64,000 bases of DNA, taken from positions 1 to 64,000 of the forward strand of contig NZ_JAEULY010000027.1 of assembly GCF_016793595.1 (NCBI RefSeq), given 5' to 3'. The position numbers and the translations under genes were made by a program. Position 1 is the stretch's first letter; each line of letters begins with the position of its first letter. Shown here in pieces: positions 33,027 through 42,272 of the stretch. The notes under the pieces were generated by a model that was not told where the DNA came from, ran no database searches, and was given only the letters and a program-made list of their open reading frames with translations. Source of the stretch: Phreatobacter sp. Its GTDB lineage: Bacteria > Pseudomonadota > Alphaproteobacteria > Rhizobiales > Phreatobacteraceae.

Positions 33027-33869
33027 CTAGACGCCGGCCAAGATGCGTTTCGCGCGCGCTGCGTGCGGCGCATCGACCATCTGCCCGTCGACCAGCGCGA
33101 TGCCGGAACTCGATGCCGCGAGTTTCTCCAGAACCTGGCGCGCCCAGGCGATCTCTGTGTCCGTGGGCCGAAAGACGGCGTTGATGACATCGACCTGGCT
33201 CGGGTGGATCGCAGCCTTTCCATCGAAACCGTCTCGCCTCGAGGCTTCCGCCTCCGCGGCCAGACCATCAAGGTCGCGCAGATCGGTATGCACCGCGTCG
33301 ATGGCGAGTGCTCCTGCACGGCGGGCCGCCATGAGACAGAGATCGCGGGCAAGGCGGAATGGGCTGGAATATTGCCCTTCGGGGGTTCGATTGGCGGTGG
33401 CTCCCAGATCGGCAGCCAGATCCTCGCCGCCCCACAGCATGCCCTTCAGCCGGGGATGCACCCACGGAGCAGCCGCAAGCGAGAGGACGGATGCGATAGT
33501 CTCCGTCGCAACCGCGAGGATTCCGGTGTGCCCAGCCAGTGGCTCCAGTGGCGCCATTCTTTCCGCCAGTTCGATGACATCGCCCGGCCCCTCCGTCTTG
33601 GGCAGCATGACGAAGTGCGGCTGAAGGGGGACGATCGCGGCGAGATCATCCGCGCTCCAGGGCGTCCTCAGACCGTTGATGCGCACGGCCACCTTCGGGC
33701 TCTTGCGATCGCGCTCCTTGAGATGCGCAACCAGGAGCGCCCGCGCCTCGGCCTTGGCCGACTGCTGCACCGCGTCTTCGAGGTCGAGGATGACGACATC
33801 GGCTGCGCTGGCGACCGATTTCTCGAGCATCCTCGTCGAGCCGGCCGGCACGAAGAGAAAAGACCGCAT
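33027..33869 (-). CDS. CitE-like (HpcH/HpaI family) acyl-CoA lyase
   Basis: The 280-residue TIM-barrel protein has the CitE family marks: RSFLFVPAGSTRMLEKS, VILDLEDAV, RINGLRTPW, ILAVATETIASVL and WGGEDLAADLG. These supply the Arg and the acidic Mg ligands. Relatives cleave malyl-CoA, citramalyl-CoA or citryl-CoA. The mycobacterial CitE encoded beside MaoC, AccA1, AccD1 and FadE19 has been reported to cleave (R)-HMG-CoA in leucine breakdown. The same neighbours occur here: a MaoC gene one base away, then carboxylase alpha and beta. I infer a C-C cleavage step on a branched 3-hydroxyacyl-CoA. Confidence 0.87.
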   Translation of the reverse strand: MRSFLFVPAGSTRMLEKSVASAADVVILDLEDAVQQSAKAEARALLVAHLKERDRKSPKVAVRINGLRTPWSADDLAAIVPLQPHFVMLPKTEGPGDVIELAERMAPLEPLAGHTGILAVATETIASVLSLAAAPWVHPRLKGMLWGGEDLAADLGATANRTPEGQYSSPFRLARDLCLMAARRAGALAIDAVHTDLRDLDGLAAEAEASRRDGFDGKAAIHPSQVDVINAVFRPTDTEIAWARQVLEKLAASSSGIALVDGQMVDAPHAARAKRILAGV

Positions 33870-33870
33870 T

Positions 33871-34332
33871 TCATCCGGCCTTCTGCGGCCGCATCATCAT
33901 CAGCGCCTGGCGATCACAGATGCCGCACACGGCGCCGTCCTGGTTCAGGGCCTCGTGCCGAAGCGTCACGATCCCCTCGCCCGGCCGCGACTTGCTTTCA
34001 CGCTTGGCCAGCACGGTCGTGCGGATACGGATGGTGTCGCCTTCGAAGAGCGGATGGGGGAACTTCACGTCGCTCATGCCCAGATTGGCGATCGTCGTGC
34101 CGAATGTCGTGTCGTTCACCGACATTCCGACCATCAGGCCGAGAGTGAAGAGGCTGTTGACCAGCGGCCGCTTCCACACGCTTCGCGCCGCCGCCGCGTT
34201 GTCGATGTGCACCGGCTGCGTGTTCATCGTGAGCAGCGAGAACCACTTGTTGTCAGCCTCGGTGATCGTGCGTGTCCATTCGTGCTCGAAGACACGTCCG
34301 ACCTCGAACTCCTCGTACCAGAGCCCAGCCAT
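33871..34332 (-). CDS. MaoC-family (R)-enoyl-CoA hydratase-like protein
   Basis: The 153-residue protein is a single hotdog-fold MaoC dehydratase. ITEADNKWFSLLTMNTQPVHIDNAAA carries the Asp/Asn-His type active-site region, and PLVNSLFTLGLMVGMSV forms the long helix. FPHPLFEGDTIRIRTTVLAKRESKSRPGEGIVTLRHEALNQDG is the usual second half. It would hydrate the alpha,beta-double bond of a carboxylated enoyl-CoA, replacing the crotonase used in standard leucine pathways. It sits between the CitE-like lyase and the carboxylase alpha gene with gaps of one and three bases. Confidence 0.88.
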   Translation of the reverse strand: MAGLWYEEFEVGRVFEHEWTRTITEADNKWFSLLTMNTQPVHIDNAAAARSVWKRPLVNSLFTLGLMVGMSVNDTTFGTTIANLGMSDVKFPHPLFEGDTIRIRTTVLAKRESKSRPGEGIVTLRHEALNQDGAVCGICDRQALMMMRPQKAG

Positions 34333-34335
34333 GGT

Positions 34336-36303
34336 TCACTCCTCTTCCAGGGAATCGATGTCGACCAGCGGTGCTCCGGCGGCAACGGTCTCGCCGACCG
34401 CGCAGTAGAACCGCGCGATGCGACCGGCGCGCGGCGCTGTCAGTGTATGGATGAGCTTCATCGCCTCCATCTGGACAAGGCTTTCGCCCTTCTCCACGAC
34501 GGCGCCGGGGACCGCGAACAACTGCGTGACCACGCCGGGAAGCGGAGCGCTGAGACGGTTTTCGTCAGCCCCCTCGCTCGCCACATCGGTCGTGGCATCG
34601 ATGGCGAGGGAAGCGCGGGCCTTGATCACGAGAGCGGCAAGCGCGGCCTCGACTTCACTCGGCGCGACGCGGATGAGTGCCGGCTGTCCCGCGACAACCG
34701 TGGTGCCATCGTCAAACGCGACGCGTGTGTCGCCCGGGCGCTTCAACACGGTCACCGCTACCTCGCCGAAGTCATCGGAGAGCAGCACCTCGACCTTGGC
34801 CGGCCGTCCGGAGGATGTGACCCTGAAGGCGCTGCGGCGCTCCCACGGATCATCGACAATGGTGGGCTGCGCGGTCGCCCAGGCCGCGGCGGCTTCAGCG
34901 CGCAGTTGCTTCAGGGACGCGGCCGGCGGGGTCCATCCCTCGGCAAACTCCCGAGCGAGAAACCCGGTCGTGAGTTCGCCGGATATGAACGCCTCCCTCG
35001 TGGTGCAATCACGAAGAAAGGCGGCATTGGTGCCAACGCCGAGCACGGCGAACTCGTCCAGGGCTGCCGTCAGATTGGCGACGGCCACGTCGCGATCGGG
35101 CCCGTGCGCGATCAGTTTGGCGACCATGCTGTCATAGTGAAGGCCGACCTCGGAGCCTTCGGCAATGCCGGTGTCCAACCTCGCGCCGCGGGGGACGTAC
35201 ATGGCGCTGACGGTGCCTGTCGACGGCTGATAGTCGCGGTCAGGGCGCTCGGCCGCGATACGAGCTTCGATGGCGTGGCCCTTGAGCCGGATCTCCTCCT
35301 GGCGCGCTGGCAAGGGCAATCCAGCGGCAACACGAATCTGCCATTCGACGAGATCGATCCCCGTGATCGCCTCGGTAACGGGGTGCTCGACCTGCAGGCG
35401 GGTATTCATCTCCAGAAAGTACGGTTCGTCGCCGCCGGCATCCATGATGAACTCGACGGTACCGGCACAGGTATAGCCGATCGTTCGCCCGAGCCTCAGG
35501 GCGCGTTCGTAGAGCTTCTCGCGCACATGCTGCGGAAGATGGGGCGCCGGCGCTTCCTCGAAAACCTTCTGATTGTTGCGCTGGATCGAGCAGTCCCGCT
35601 CGAAGAGATGGACGAGATTGCCCTGCTCGTCACCGACAAGCTGTACTTCCAGGTGCCGCGGGTTCGCGACCAGTTTCTCGAGAAGAACGGCGTCGCTGCC
35701 GAAAGCTGCCCGCGCCTCGGCCTTCGCTGATTGCAGGGCCGACGCCATGTCCGCCGCCTCGGCCACCCGGCGCATGCCACGCCCGCCCCCGCCAGCCGAT
35801 GCCTTGATCAGCACGGGGTAGCCGATGTTCTCCGCCTCCCGGACCAGACGCCCGAGAGACTGGTCATCGCCGAGATAGCCCGGCACGGTCGCGACACCGG
35901 CCGCCTCGGCGAGCTTCTTGGCCTCGATCTTCGATCCCATGGCCGCGATCGCCTCGGGAGACGGTCCGATGAACACGAGGCCCGCATCGCGGCACGCTTT
36001 GGCAAACTCGGCGTTCTCGGAGAGGAAGCCGTATCCCGGGTGAATGGCATCAGCCCCGGACCGGCGCGCGGCGTCCAGGATTGCCGATACGTTCAGATAG
36101 CTCTGTGCCGCTGCGGGCGGCCCGATCCGGATGGCCGCGTCGGCATCCCTGACGTGGAGAGCATCCGCGTCGGCATCGGAATAGACGGCAATGGTCGCAA
36201 GCCCGAGCCGCTTGCATGTACGGATCACGCGGCAGGCGATCTCTCCGCGATTGGCCACGAGGACCGATCGGATGGGGCGTGGCGCTATGGCAAGGTCGAT
36301 CAT
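34336..36303 (-). CDS. Acyl-CoA carboxylase alpha subunit (biotin carboxylase-BCCP)
   Basis: The 655-residue protein joins a biotin carboxylase (about 1-450: LVANRGEIACRVIRTCKRLG, the ATP-grasp AGGGGRGMR, and EMNTRLQVEHPVTE) to a C-terminal biotin carrier with K616 in MEAMK. This layout and length fit 3-methylcrotonyl-CoA or geranyl-CoA carboxylase, not the larger propionyl type. It transfers CO2 to biotin for the beta subunit. The ATG at 36303 is two bases after the beta stop; a GTG at 36309 would overlap as GTGA and is nearly as likely. Confidence 0.88.
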   Translation of the reverse strand: MIDLAIAPRPIRSVLVANRGEIACRVIRTCKRLGLATIAVYSDADADALHVRDADAAIRIGPPAAAQSYLNVSAILDAARRSGADAIHPGYGFLSENAEFAKACRDAGLVFIGPSPEAIAAMGSKIEAKKLAEAAGVATVPGYLGDDQSLGRLVREAENIGYPVLIKASAGGGGRGMRRVAEAADMASALQSAKAEARAAFGSDAVLLEKLVANPRHLEVQLVGDEQGNLVHLFERDCSIQRNNQKVFEEAPAPHLPQHVREKLYERALRLGRTIGYTCAGTVEFIMDAGGDEPYFLEMNTRLQVEHPVTEAITGIDLVEWQIRVAAGLPLPARQEEIRLKGHAIEARIAAERPDRDYQPSTGTVSAMYVPRGARLDTGIAEGSEVGLHYDSMVAKLIAHGPDRDVAVANLTAALDEFAVLGVGTNAAFLRDCTTREAFISGELTTGFLAREFAEGWTPPAASLKQLRAEAAAAWATAQPTIVDDPWERRSAFRVTSSGRPAKVEVLLSDDFGEVAVTVLKRPGDTRVAFDDGTTVVAGQPALIRVAPSEVEAALAALVIKARASLAIDATTDVASEGADENRLSAPLPGVVTQLFAVPGAVVEKGESLVQMEAMKLIHTLTAPRAGRIARFYCAVGETVAAGAPLVDIDSLEEE

Positions 36304-36305
36304 GA

Positions 36306-37907
36306 TCACATCCGATAGACGGGCCGGTGGCCAAGGCTCTGCGGCTGCATCGATCCCGTCGCCAGGCAGAGCGAGAGCACCGTGCGGGTGTCGGTCGGCG
36401 CGATGATGCCGTCGTCCCAGACACGGGCCGTGCAGAAATAAGGACTGGACTTCTCGTCGAACAGGCGGCGGAGGTCAGCTTCGTAGGCGGCAAGTTCTTC
36501 CTCGGTCGCCGGGTGGCGCGAGATGCTTGCGCGGCGGAGATCCATCAGCACGGAGGAGCCGACGTCCGGGTTCATTCCGCCCAGGCGCGCGTTTGGCCAC
36601 ATGAACATGAAGCGTGGCCGGAACCCGCGGCCGCACATCCCGTAATTGCCGGCGCCGTAGGAGCCTCCGGTGACGAGCGTGTAGCGCGGCACGCGGGTGT
36701 TGGAGACAGCGTAGACCAGCTTGGCGGAGTTCTTGGCGATGCCGCCGCGCTCCGCATCGGAGCCAACCATGAAACCCGTTGTGTTCTGCAGGAACAGCAG
36801 GGGAATGTTCCGCTGGTCGCATAGATTGATGAAATGGACGCCCTTGAGCGTGCTGTTGGAAAACAGGACGCCGTTGTTGGCGATGATCCCGACCGGAAAG
36901 CCGTCGATATGGGCGAACCCGCACAACAACGTCTCGCCGAACTGCGGCTTGAACTCGTGAAACTCGCTGCCGTCGACGATGCGCGCGATGATTTCGCGCT
37001 GATCGAGCGGTCGCGACAGGTCGGTGCCTACGATGCCGGGCAGTTCCGCCGCATCATAGAGCGGATCGCGCGAGGCAATACGGTTTGCTGAGAACGGCTG
37101 CGGGTAGCTGAGCGCACCCACGATATCGCGGAGCTTCGCGATCGCCGCGCGCTCGTCGACTGCGTAGTGATCGGAGACGCCTGATACGGTCGTGTGCATG
37201 AGCGGGCCGCCGAGCGTGTCGCGATCGACCACTTCGCTGATGGCGGCACGAACGATCTGCGGGCCACCGAGATGGATCGAGGAATTCCCGGCCACCATGA
37301 CGAACTCGTCGCACAGGACTGGAATGTAGGCGCCCCCGGCGGTCGATTCACCAAAGACCGCGGCCAACTGGGGGATGCCCTCGGCCGACATGCGGCTCTG
37401 GCGGTAAAATGTCCCGCCGAAGTGGTCCTGGTCGGGAAACACGTCTTCGAGGTTCTGCAGATTGGCCCCGCCGCAATCCACGAGGTAGACGACCGGCAGA
37501 CGGTTCTCCTGCGCGATATCCTGGGCGCGGATGTGCTTGCGAACCGTCTCTTTGAAGAACGACCCGCCCTTTACCGTCGCGTCGTTGGCGATGATCACGC
37601 AGGTCACGCCGCGGATCGTTCCGACCCCCGTTACGATGCCGGCAGAGGGGAGACTGTTGTTGTAGAGGCCCCAGCCCGCGAGCGGAGACAATTCGAGGAA
37701 CGGCGTCATGGGATCGATCAGCAGGTCGATCCGATCGCGCACCAGGAGCTTGTTCCGCTTGTGATGCCGTTCGATCATCTTCGCGCCACCACCCGCCAGT
37801 GCCCAGTCGAACTTGGCATGGAGGTCGGCGAGCGTTGCCCTGTAGGCCTCCGCGTTCGCCTGAAACGTCGGATCACTGGGATTACAGCGGGTGACTAGCT
37901 GTGCCAT
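36306..37907 (-). CDS. Acyl-CoA carboxylase beta subunit (methylcrotonyl/geranyl-CoA type)
   Basis: The 533-residue carboxyltransferase resembles MccB/AtuC. GGAKMIERHHKRNKLLVRDRIDLLID, VDCGGANLQNLEDVFPDQDHFG, FGESTAGGAYIPVLCDE and NTTGFMVGSDAE are family marks. With the alpha subunit it carboxylates the gamma-methyl carbon of a 3-methyl-branched 2-enoyl-CoA. Methylcrotonyl versus geranyl specificity is not decided here. The ATG at 37907 is preferred over one six codons earlier for typical length. It lies 29 bases after the PaaK-like ligase. Confidence 0.88.
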   Translation of the reverse strand: MAQLVTRCNPSDPTFQANAEAYRATLADLHAKFDWALAGGGAKMIERHHKRNKLLVRDRIDLLIDPMTPFLELSPLAGWGLYNNSLPSAGIVTGVGTIRGVTCVIIANDATVKGGSFFKETVRKHIRAQDIAQENRLPVVYLVDCGGANLQNLEDVFPDQDHFGGTFYRQSRMSAEGIPQLAAVFGESTAGGAYIPVLCDEFVMVAGNSSIHLGGPQIVRAAISEVVDRDTLGGPLMHTTVSGVSDHYAVDERAAIAKLRDIVGALSYPQPFSANRIASRDPLYDAAELPGIVGTDLSRPLDQREIIARIVDGSEFHEFKPQFGETLLCGFAHIDGFPVGIIANNGVLFSNSTLKGVHFINLCDQRNIPLLFLQNTTGFMVGSDAERGGIAKNSAKLVYAVSNTRVPRYTLVTGGSYGAGNYGMCGRGFRPRFMFMWPNARLGGMNPDVGSSVLMDLRRASISRHPATEEELAAYEADLRRLFDEKSSPYFCTARVWDDGIIAPTDTRTVLSLCLATGSMQPQSLGHRPVYRM

Positions 37908-37936
37908 GGATGTGCCTGATCTCAACTTCGCCGGCG

Positions 37937-39148
37937 CTATGAGGCGAGGACCGATTGGCCCTCGGAAATGGAATTGGAGTGGGTGAACTCCTGAGGAGTT
38001 CCAACACGCGCGACCTGATCCGCGCGCAGGCGGGTAAGGCTCCGGAAACAGTTGCCGATGACCTCGTCATCGACCTGGCAGCCGGGTGCGATGAGCACTT
38101 CAAGCGTGATGATCTCGCGGCTGCCCCGTCGTCCGACATGGAGCCGCGCTTCGTTGACCGCCTCCAGTTTGGCGCTCAGTTGCCGGAGATGGTCGGGGTA
38201 GACGAATATCTCGCGGATCTTGCGCGCGGCGGCCACGCGCCCCTCGACGGACGCGAGCCATTCGACACCCCCGTCGGCTGCGAGGGTCGCGGCACGTCCG
38301 AGGTCTCCCGTACCGAAGCGAATGAGCGGCCAGCCTGGAACCAGCGTGGTGACGACGACCTCTCCGGCTTCGCCGACTGGCAGCGGAGCGCCCGTCTCGG
38401 GATCGCAGATCTGGACGTATCGATCTGGGTGAACGCGATAGCCTTCGCGCCCTGCGACCTCATAACCGATCAATCCAAAGTCCGCTGTGCCGTAGCAGGT
38501 CCAGGTTTTCAGCGCGAAATCGCGCTCGAGCGCATCGCGCCTGGAAGACCAGTCTCCGAGCTCGCCCGCGAGAAACGCGTGGCGAAGCGACCAGTCCTCG
38601 GGAATCTGCCGGCCTGACCGTCGAAGCTGGTCCACGAGTGTTGCGAAGTTCGCGGCACTTCCGAGGAAGGCGGTAGGGCGAAGCGAGATGACGAGGTCCG
38701 CCAGGAGTTCGGTATTGCCCGTTCCCGCGGGGATGACCGTGGCTCCACAGGCTCTCAACGCCTTGTCGAACAGGAGCCCGGCGGGAACGAGATGATAGGA
38801 CCAGGTATTGAGCGCGATATCGCCCGGCCCGATCCCGGCTTCCTTGAACATTGTCTGCATGCCGTGCCCGCTGCCGTCATCGACAGGCGAAGGCTCGATG
38901 ATCGGCCCGGGCGACACGTAGATGTGGCCGATCTCGGCGACATCACTCGCGAGGAAGCCGCCGAAGGGAGGTTCGGCCGCCTGCAGCGCGAGCAGCTGTT
39001 CCTTCTTCAGCACCGGGATGCTGTTGAGTGCGTCAGGCCCCAGAATATCTTCTGCTCGAAGCCCCGCGGCGGACAGCCGTCTGCGGAGGCCCGGAGCCTT
39101 CCGGGCAGCAGCTGAATAGACGTCGCGAATGCGCGCGAAGGTGTCCAT
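37937..39148 (-). CDS. Phenylacetate-CoA ligase family (PaaK-like) adenylate-forming enzyme
   Basis: The 403-residue protein is an adenylate-forming enzyme of the PaaK/CapK type. IYVSPGPIIEPSPVDDGSGHG is the nucleotide loop region (here PGPIIEPSP in place of SSGTTGxP). TCYGTADFGLIGYEVAGREG is the adenine loop, and LIRFGTGDLG is the hinge. It would activate a carboxylic acid to its CoA thioester. It is one of two ligases in the operon. The ATG at 39148 avoids a 13-base overlap with livF. Confidence 0.8.
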   Translation of the reverse strand: MDTFARIRDVYSAAARKAPGLRRRLSAAGLRAEDILGPDALNSIPVLKKEQLLALQAAEPPFGGFLASDVAEIGHIYVSPGPIIEPSPVDDGSGHGMQTMFKEAGIGPGDIALNTWSYHLVPAGLLFDKALRACGATVIPAGTGNTELLADLVISLRPTAFLGSAANFATLVDQLRRSGRQIPEDWSLRHAFLAGELGDWSSRRDALERDFALKTWTCYGTADFGLIGYEVAGREGYRVHPDRYVQICDPETGAPLPVGEAGEVVVTTLVPGWPLIRFGTGDLGRAATLAADGGVEWLASVEGRVAAARKIREIFVYPDHLRQLSAKLEAVNEARLHVGRRGSREIITLEVLIAPGCQVDDEVIGNCFRSLTRLRADQVARVGTPQEFTHSNSISEGQSVLAS

Positions 39149-39156
39149 GACCAGCC

Positions 39157-39954
39157 TCAGCCCAGCCACCGCTTGCGGCGGCGGTAATGCTTGATGTTGC
39201 GGAAGCGGTCCCGGCCTTCCTGGCCCGAGAAACCCAGGTAGAACTCCTTGACGTCCTGGTTGTTCTCAAGCTGCTCGCGCGTGCCGTGAAGCACGATGCG
39301 ACCGGCTTCCATGACGTAGCCGTAGTCGCACTGGCGAACCGCGGCACGAGCGTTCTGCTCGACCATCAGGATGGTCAGCCCCTCGTCCCGGCGGATGCGT
39401 CCAATCGTCTCGAAGAGCTGCTCGACCAGGATGGGGGCAAGGCCCATCGAAGGCTCGTCGAGGATGAGGAAGCGCGGCTTGGCCATGAGCGCCCGACCCA
39501 CGAGGAGCATCTGCATCTCGCCGCCGGACAGATATCCGGCGGTTCGCTGGAGCAGCGCAGGGAGCCGCGGGAAATAGCCGAACACGCGCTCCAGATCAGC
39601 CTTCACCTCCCGGCGGTCGGAGCGCAGGTGCGCCCCGACCATCAGGTTCTGTTCCACCGTCAGATGCTCGAGGACCTTGCGGCCCTCCAGCACCTGGACA
39701 ACGCCCTGCCCGAAGATGGCGGTCGCATCCGCATTGCGGATGTCCTTTCCGTCGAGCAGGACTTGCCCGGCGGTTACTTCGCCGAGCTCGGCATGCAGGA
39801 GGCCCGAGACGGCCTTGAGTGTGGTCGTCTTGCCCGCGCCGTTCGAGCCGAGGATAACCACCATGCTGCCGTCGGGAACCTCGATGCTCACCGACCGCAG
39901 GACCTGGATGACCCCGGCATAGACGACATCGACATTGGTCAGAGACAAGCCCAT
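39157..39954 (-). CDS. livF: Branched-chain-type ABC transporter ATPase LivF
   Basis: The 265-residue ATPase has Walker A GSNGAGKTTT, signature LSGGEMQML and Walker B FLILDEPSMGLAP, the LivF form. The C-terminus carries an extra basic tail (RNIKHYRRRKRW). It belongs to the HAAT importer family. Neighbours include both permeases, the binding protein, a second ATPase, two acyl-CoA ligases and catabolic genes, so the likely cargo is a carboxylic acid rather than leucine. Confidence 0.92.
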   Translation of the reverse strand: MGLSLTNVDVVYAGVIQVLRSVSIEVPDGSMVVILGSNGAGKTTTLKAVSGLLHAELGEVTAGQVLLDGKDIRNADATAIFGQGVVQVLEGRKVLEHLTVEQNLMVGAHLRSDRREVKADLERVFGYFPRLPALLQRTAGYLSGGEMQMLLVGRALMAKPRFLILDEPSMGLAPILVEQLFETIGRIRRDEGLTILMVEQNARAAVRQCDYGYVMEAGRIVLHGTREQLENNQDVKEFYLGFSGQEGRDRFRNIKHYRRRKRWLG

Positions 39955-39970
39955 CACCAAGCCTCGCTGC

Positions 39971-41164
39971 TTACCACTTGGTGATCGCGGGAACGTCGAT
40001 CCATCCGCCACCGATCGGGACGATCTGACCGTTGCGAACCACTTCGGCGGTCGCCCGGATCTGGCCGATCGGAAACGGGGCGGTGGTGTCGAAGTCGAGC
40101 GTCGGCAACGCGCCGAGCAGTTCCTGCTCGGTGTAGACGTTGTCGAGCAACGCCTGCCGCATGGCTTCGCCCGTGACGTTATCGCGACCGACCTTGGCCA
40201 CGGCCCGCTCCAGCACGCGCAGGGCAAGGAGCGCCTGCGCGGCAGACTGCGCGGTAATGAGGCCCCAGCTGCCTTCCTTGCGGTAGCGGTTGAAGATATC
40301 GCGGATCGGCAGGTTGTCCTGCGCCGGCGAGGCGAAGGAGAAGGCCGAGTAGAAGCCCTCCATGTCGGCCAGCGCGGTGCCCTTCGACGCCTCGCTCAGC
40401 CCGTTATGGGTGGAGGTAATGACCGGGATGCGGGCGCCGAGTTCCTTCAACGCACTGGCGGTGGCCTGAACCTGCGCCGTCGTGCCGCCGACGACGATGA
40501 CGTCGGCGTTCTGGCTGATGATGGTCCTGACGCTGCTGGTGAGCGAGACCGGCGCGGTGTCGGCCCACTGGGTGTCCAGCATCTCGAAGCGGTCGGGATA
40601 GGCCCGCGCCATCTGCCGCAACCCGTTGATCTGGTCGACGAAACCCGCCTGGTTCTGCGTGCTGATCGAGGCGATCTTCAGCGTCCGCCCCTTCTCCTGC
40701 TGCATGCGGGCCAGCAGGCCGCCGAATTCGTGGCTGTAGGTCGGGCGGATCGAATAGTGCCAGCCGTCCGCCGACCAGACGAGGCCGACCATGGCCGTGC
40801 CGATCAGCATCGGCACCTTGTCGTTGGGCAGGCGACGCATCAGCGTCGTCAGATCTGGCGAGCCGAACCCGAGATGCATGATCGGCTTCTCGGAACGCAG
40901 GATCGATGGCCAGGTACGGGCGATCACCGCCGCGTCATAGCGCATGTCGTGGATCGAGAGCTTGACGGTAACGCCGAGACGCTTGCCCACCTCCTCGTTC
41001 CACCAGTCGGTGATGGTCTTCACCCCCGACATGGCGTTCGGCATGACGTTGGCGAAAGGCCCCGAGAAATCGGCACTGACGCTCATGACATACTCGGCTG
41101 CAGTCGCGGGCAGACTGGCGACGAGCCAGGCCGCTGCGGCGATCAGTTTCGTTCTCAGCTTCAT
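39971..41164 (-). CDS. Branched-chain-type ABC transporter substrate-binding protein LivK
   Basis: The 397-residue periplasmic protein has a Sec signal (MKLRTKLIAAAAWLVASLPATAAE) and a type-1 binding fold. VMSVSADFSGPFANVMPNAMSGVKTI begins the mature part. GGAGGAAG lies before the ATG. Its ligand is probably the acid metabolised by the neighbouring enzymes. It lies between livM and livF. Confidence 0.9.
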   Translation of the reverse strand: MKLRTKLIAAAAWLVASLPATAAEYVMSVSADFSGPFANVMPNAMSGVKTITDWWNEEVGKRLGVTVKLSIHDMRYDAAVIARTWPSILRSEKPIMHLGFGSPDLTTLMRRLPNDKVPMLIGTAMVGLVWSADGWHYSIRPTYSHEFGGLLARMQQEKGRTLKIASISTQNQAGFVDQINGLRQMARAYPDRFEMLDTQWADTAPVSLTSSVRTIISQNADVIVVGGTTAQVQATASALKELGARIPVITSTHNGLSEASKGTALADMEGFYSAFSFASPAQDNLPIRDIFNRYRKEGSWGLITAQSAAQALLALRVLERAVAKVGRDNVTGEAMRQALLDNVYTEQELLGALPTLDFDTTAPFPIGQIRATAEVVRNGQIVPIGGGWIDVPAITKW

Positions 41165-41219
41165 CGGTCTTCCTCCCTGTGGTTCCGGTTCGTGCCGGTT
41201 TGCCGCCTCGCCGCCCCGC

Positions 41220-42269
41220 TCAGTTGCGCGGGAAGGGCCAGATCTGGAATGCGTTGCGCAGCACCGCCCAGCGATGGGCGAGGCCACGCGGCTCGAAGAT
41301 GAGGGCGAGGAGGATGCAGCCTCCCAGGATGATGGAGGTCAGCGCGAACAGCGTGCCGCCGCCGCCGGCTCCCAGCTGCATGAGCGTGTTGGCGACCTTG
41401 TGCAGGCTTTCCTGCACGACTGTGATGAAGACCACGCCGAGGATCGCGCCGAGCGGCGAATGCAGGCCGCCGACGATGAGCATGCCGAGGTACCAGACCG
41501 AGGCGAAGAGCGTGAAGCTGGAGGCCGTCACGAACTGCAGGACATAGGCCATGCAGGCGCCGGCGACGCCGGCGAAGAGCGAGCCGACGAAGAACGACAT
41601 GACCTTCACCCGAAGCACGGGAATGCCCATGACCTCGGCGGCGACGTCATTGTCGCGCACGGCGATCATCGCCCGGCCGAACCTTGAATGCTGCAGCCGG
41701 AACACCGAGACGGTGAGGATCGCGACGATGGCGAGCGTGAAATAGTAGAGGTGGGTCGGCGAGCCGAAGTCGAAGCCGAAGAGGCTCAGCGGCTCCACCG
41801 GCAAACCTGCAAGCCCGCCCAGCGCCCCCGCGGGCAGCGCGTAGATGATGATCGGGAACATGGCCTGAGCGGCAAGGGTGGTGAGCGCCAGATAGAGGCC
41901 CTTCACCCGGGCAGCCGGGAGCGCGAACAGGATCGACACGAGGCCCGTGCACAGCGCCGCGACGGGGATGACGAGCAGGACCGGCAGGCCGTAGCCGGAA
42001 AGCTTCGCCGCGACGAAGGCGCCGACACCGACGAACGCCGACTGGGCGATGTTGATCTGCCCGGCCATGCCGACCGTGACGTACAGTCCATAGACGGCCA
42101 TCAGCGTGATGAACATCTCGCTGGCGATGCCGGTGAGATAGGCGCCGACGAAGAACGGCGCGACGAGGAGCCCGGCGGCGAGCGCCAGCATCCAGACCCG
42201 CGACCTCGGCGTCTTCAGGACGCGCGTCTCGGCGGCGTAGCTGTCGAAGTGAATGCCCGTGGGAAGCAT
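41220..42269 (-). CDS. livM: Branched-chain-type ABC permease LivM
   Basis: The 349-residue membrane protein has about nine or ten helices. The LivM marks include YGLYVTVGMAGQINIAQSAFVGVGAF and the coupling loop in LQHSRFGRAMIAVRDNDVAAEVMGI. It pairs with LivH. It starts three bases after livH ends. Confidence 0.93.
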   Translation of the reverse strand: MLPTGIHFDSYAAETRVLKTPRSRVWMLALAAGLLVAPFFVGAYLTGIASEMFITLMAVYGLYVTVGMAGQINIAQSAFVGVGAFVAAKLSGYGLPVLLVIPVAALCTGLVSILFALPAARVKGLYLALTTLAAQAMFPIIIYALPAGALGGLAGLPVEPLSLFGFDFGSPTHLYYFTLAIVAILTVSVFRLQHSRFGRAMIAVRDNDVAAEVMGIPVLRVKVMSFFVGSLFAGVAGACMAYVLQFVTASSFTLFASVWYLGMLIVGGLHSPLGAILGVVFITVVQESLHKVANTLMQLGAGGGGTLFALTSIILGGCILLALIFEPRGLAHRWAVLRNAFQIWPFPRN

Positions 42270-42272
42270 GGC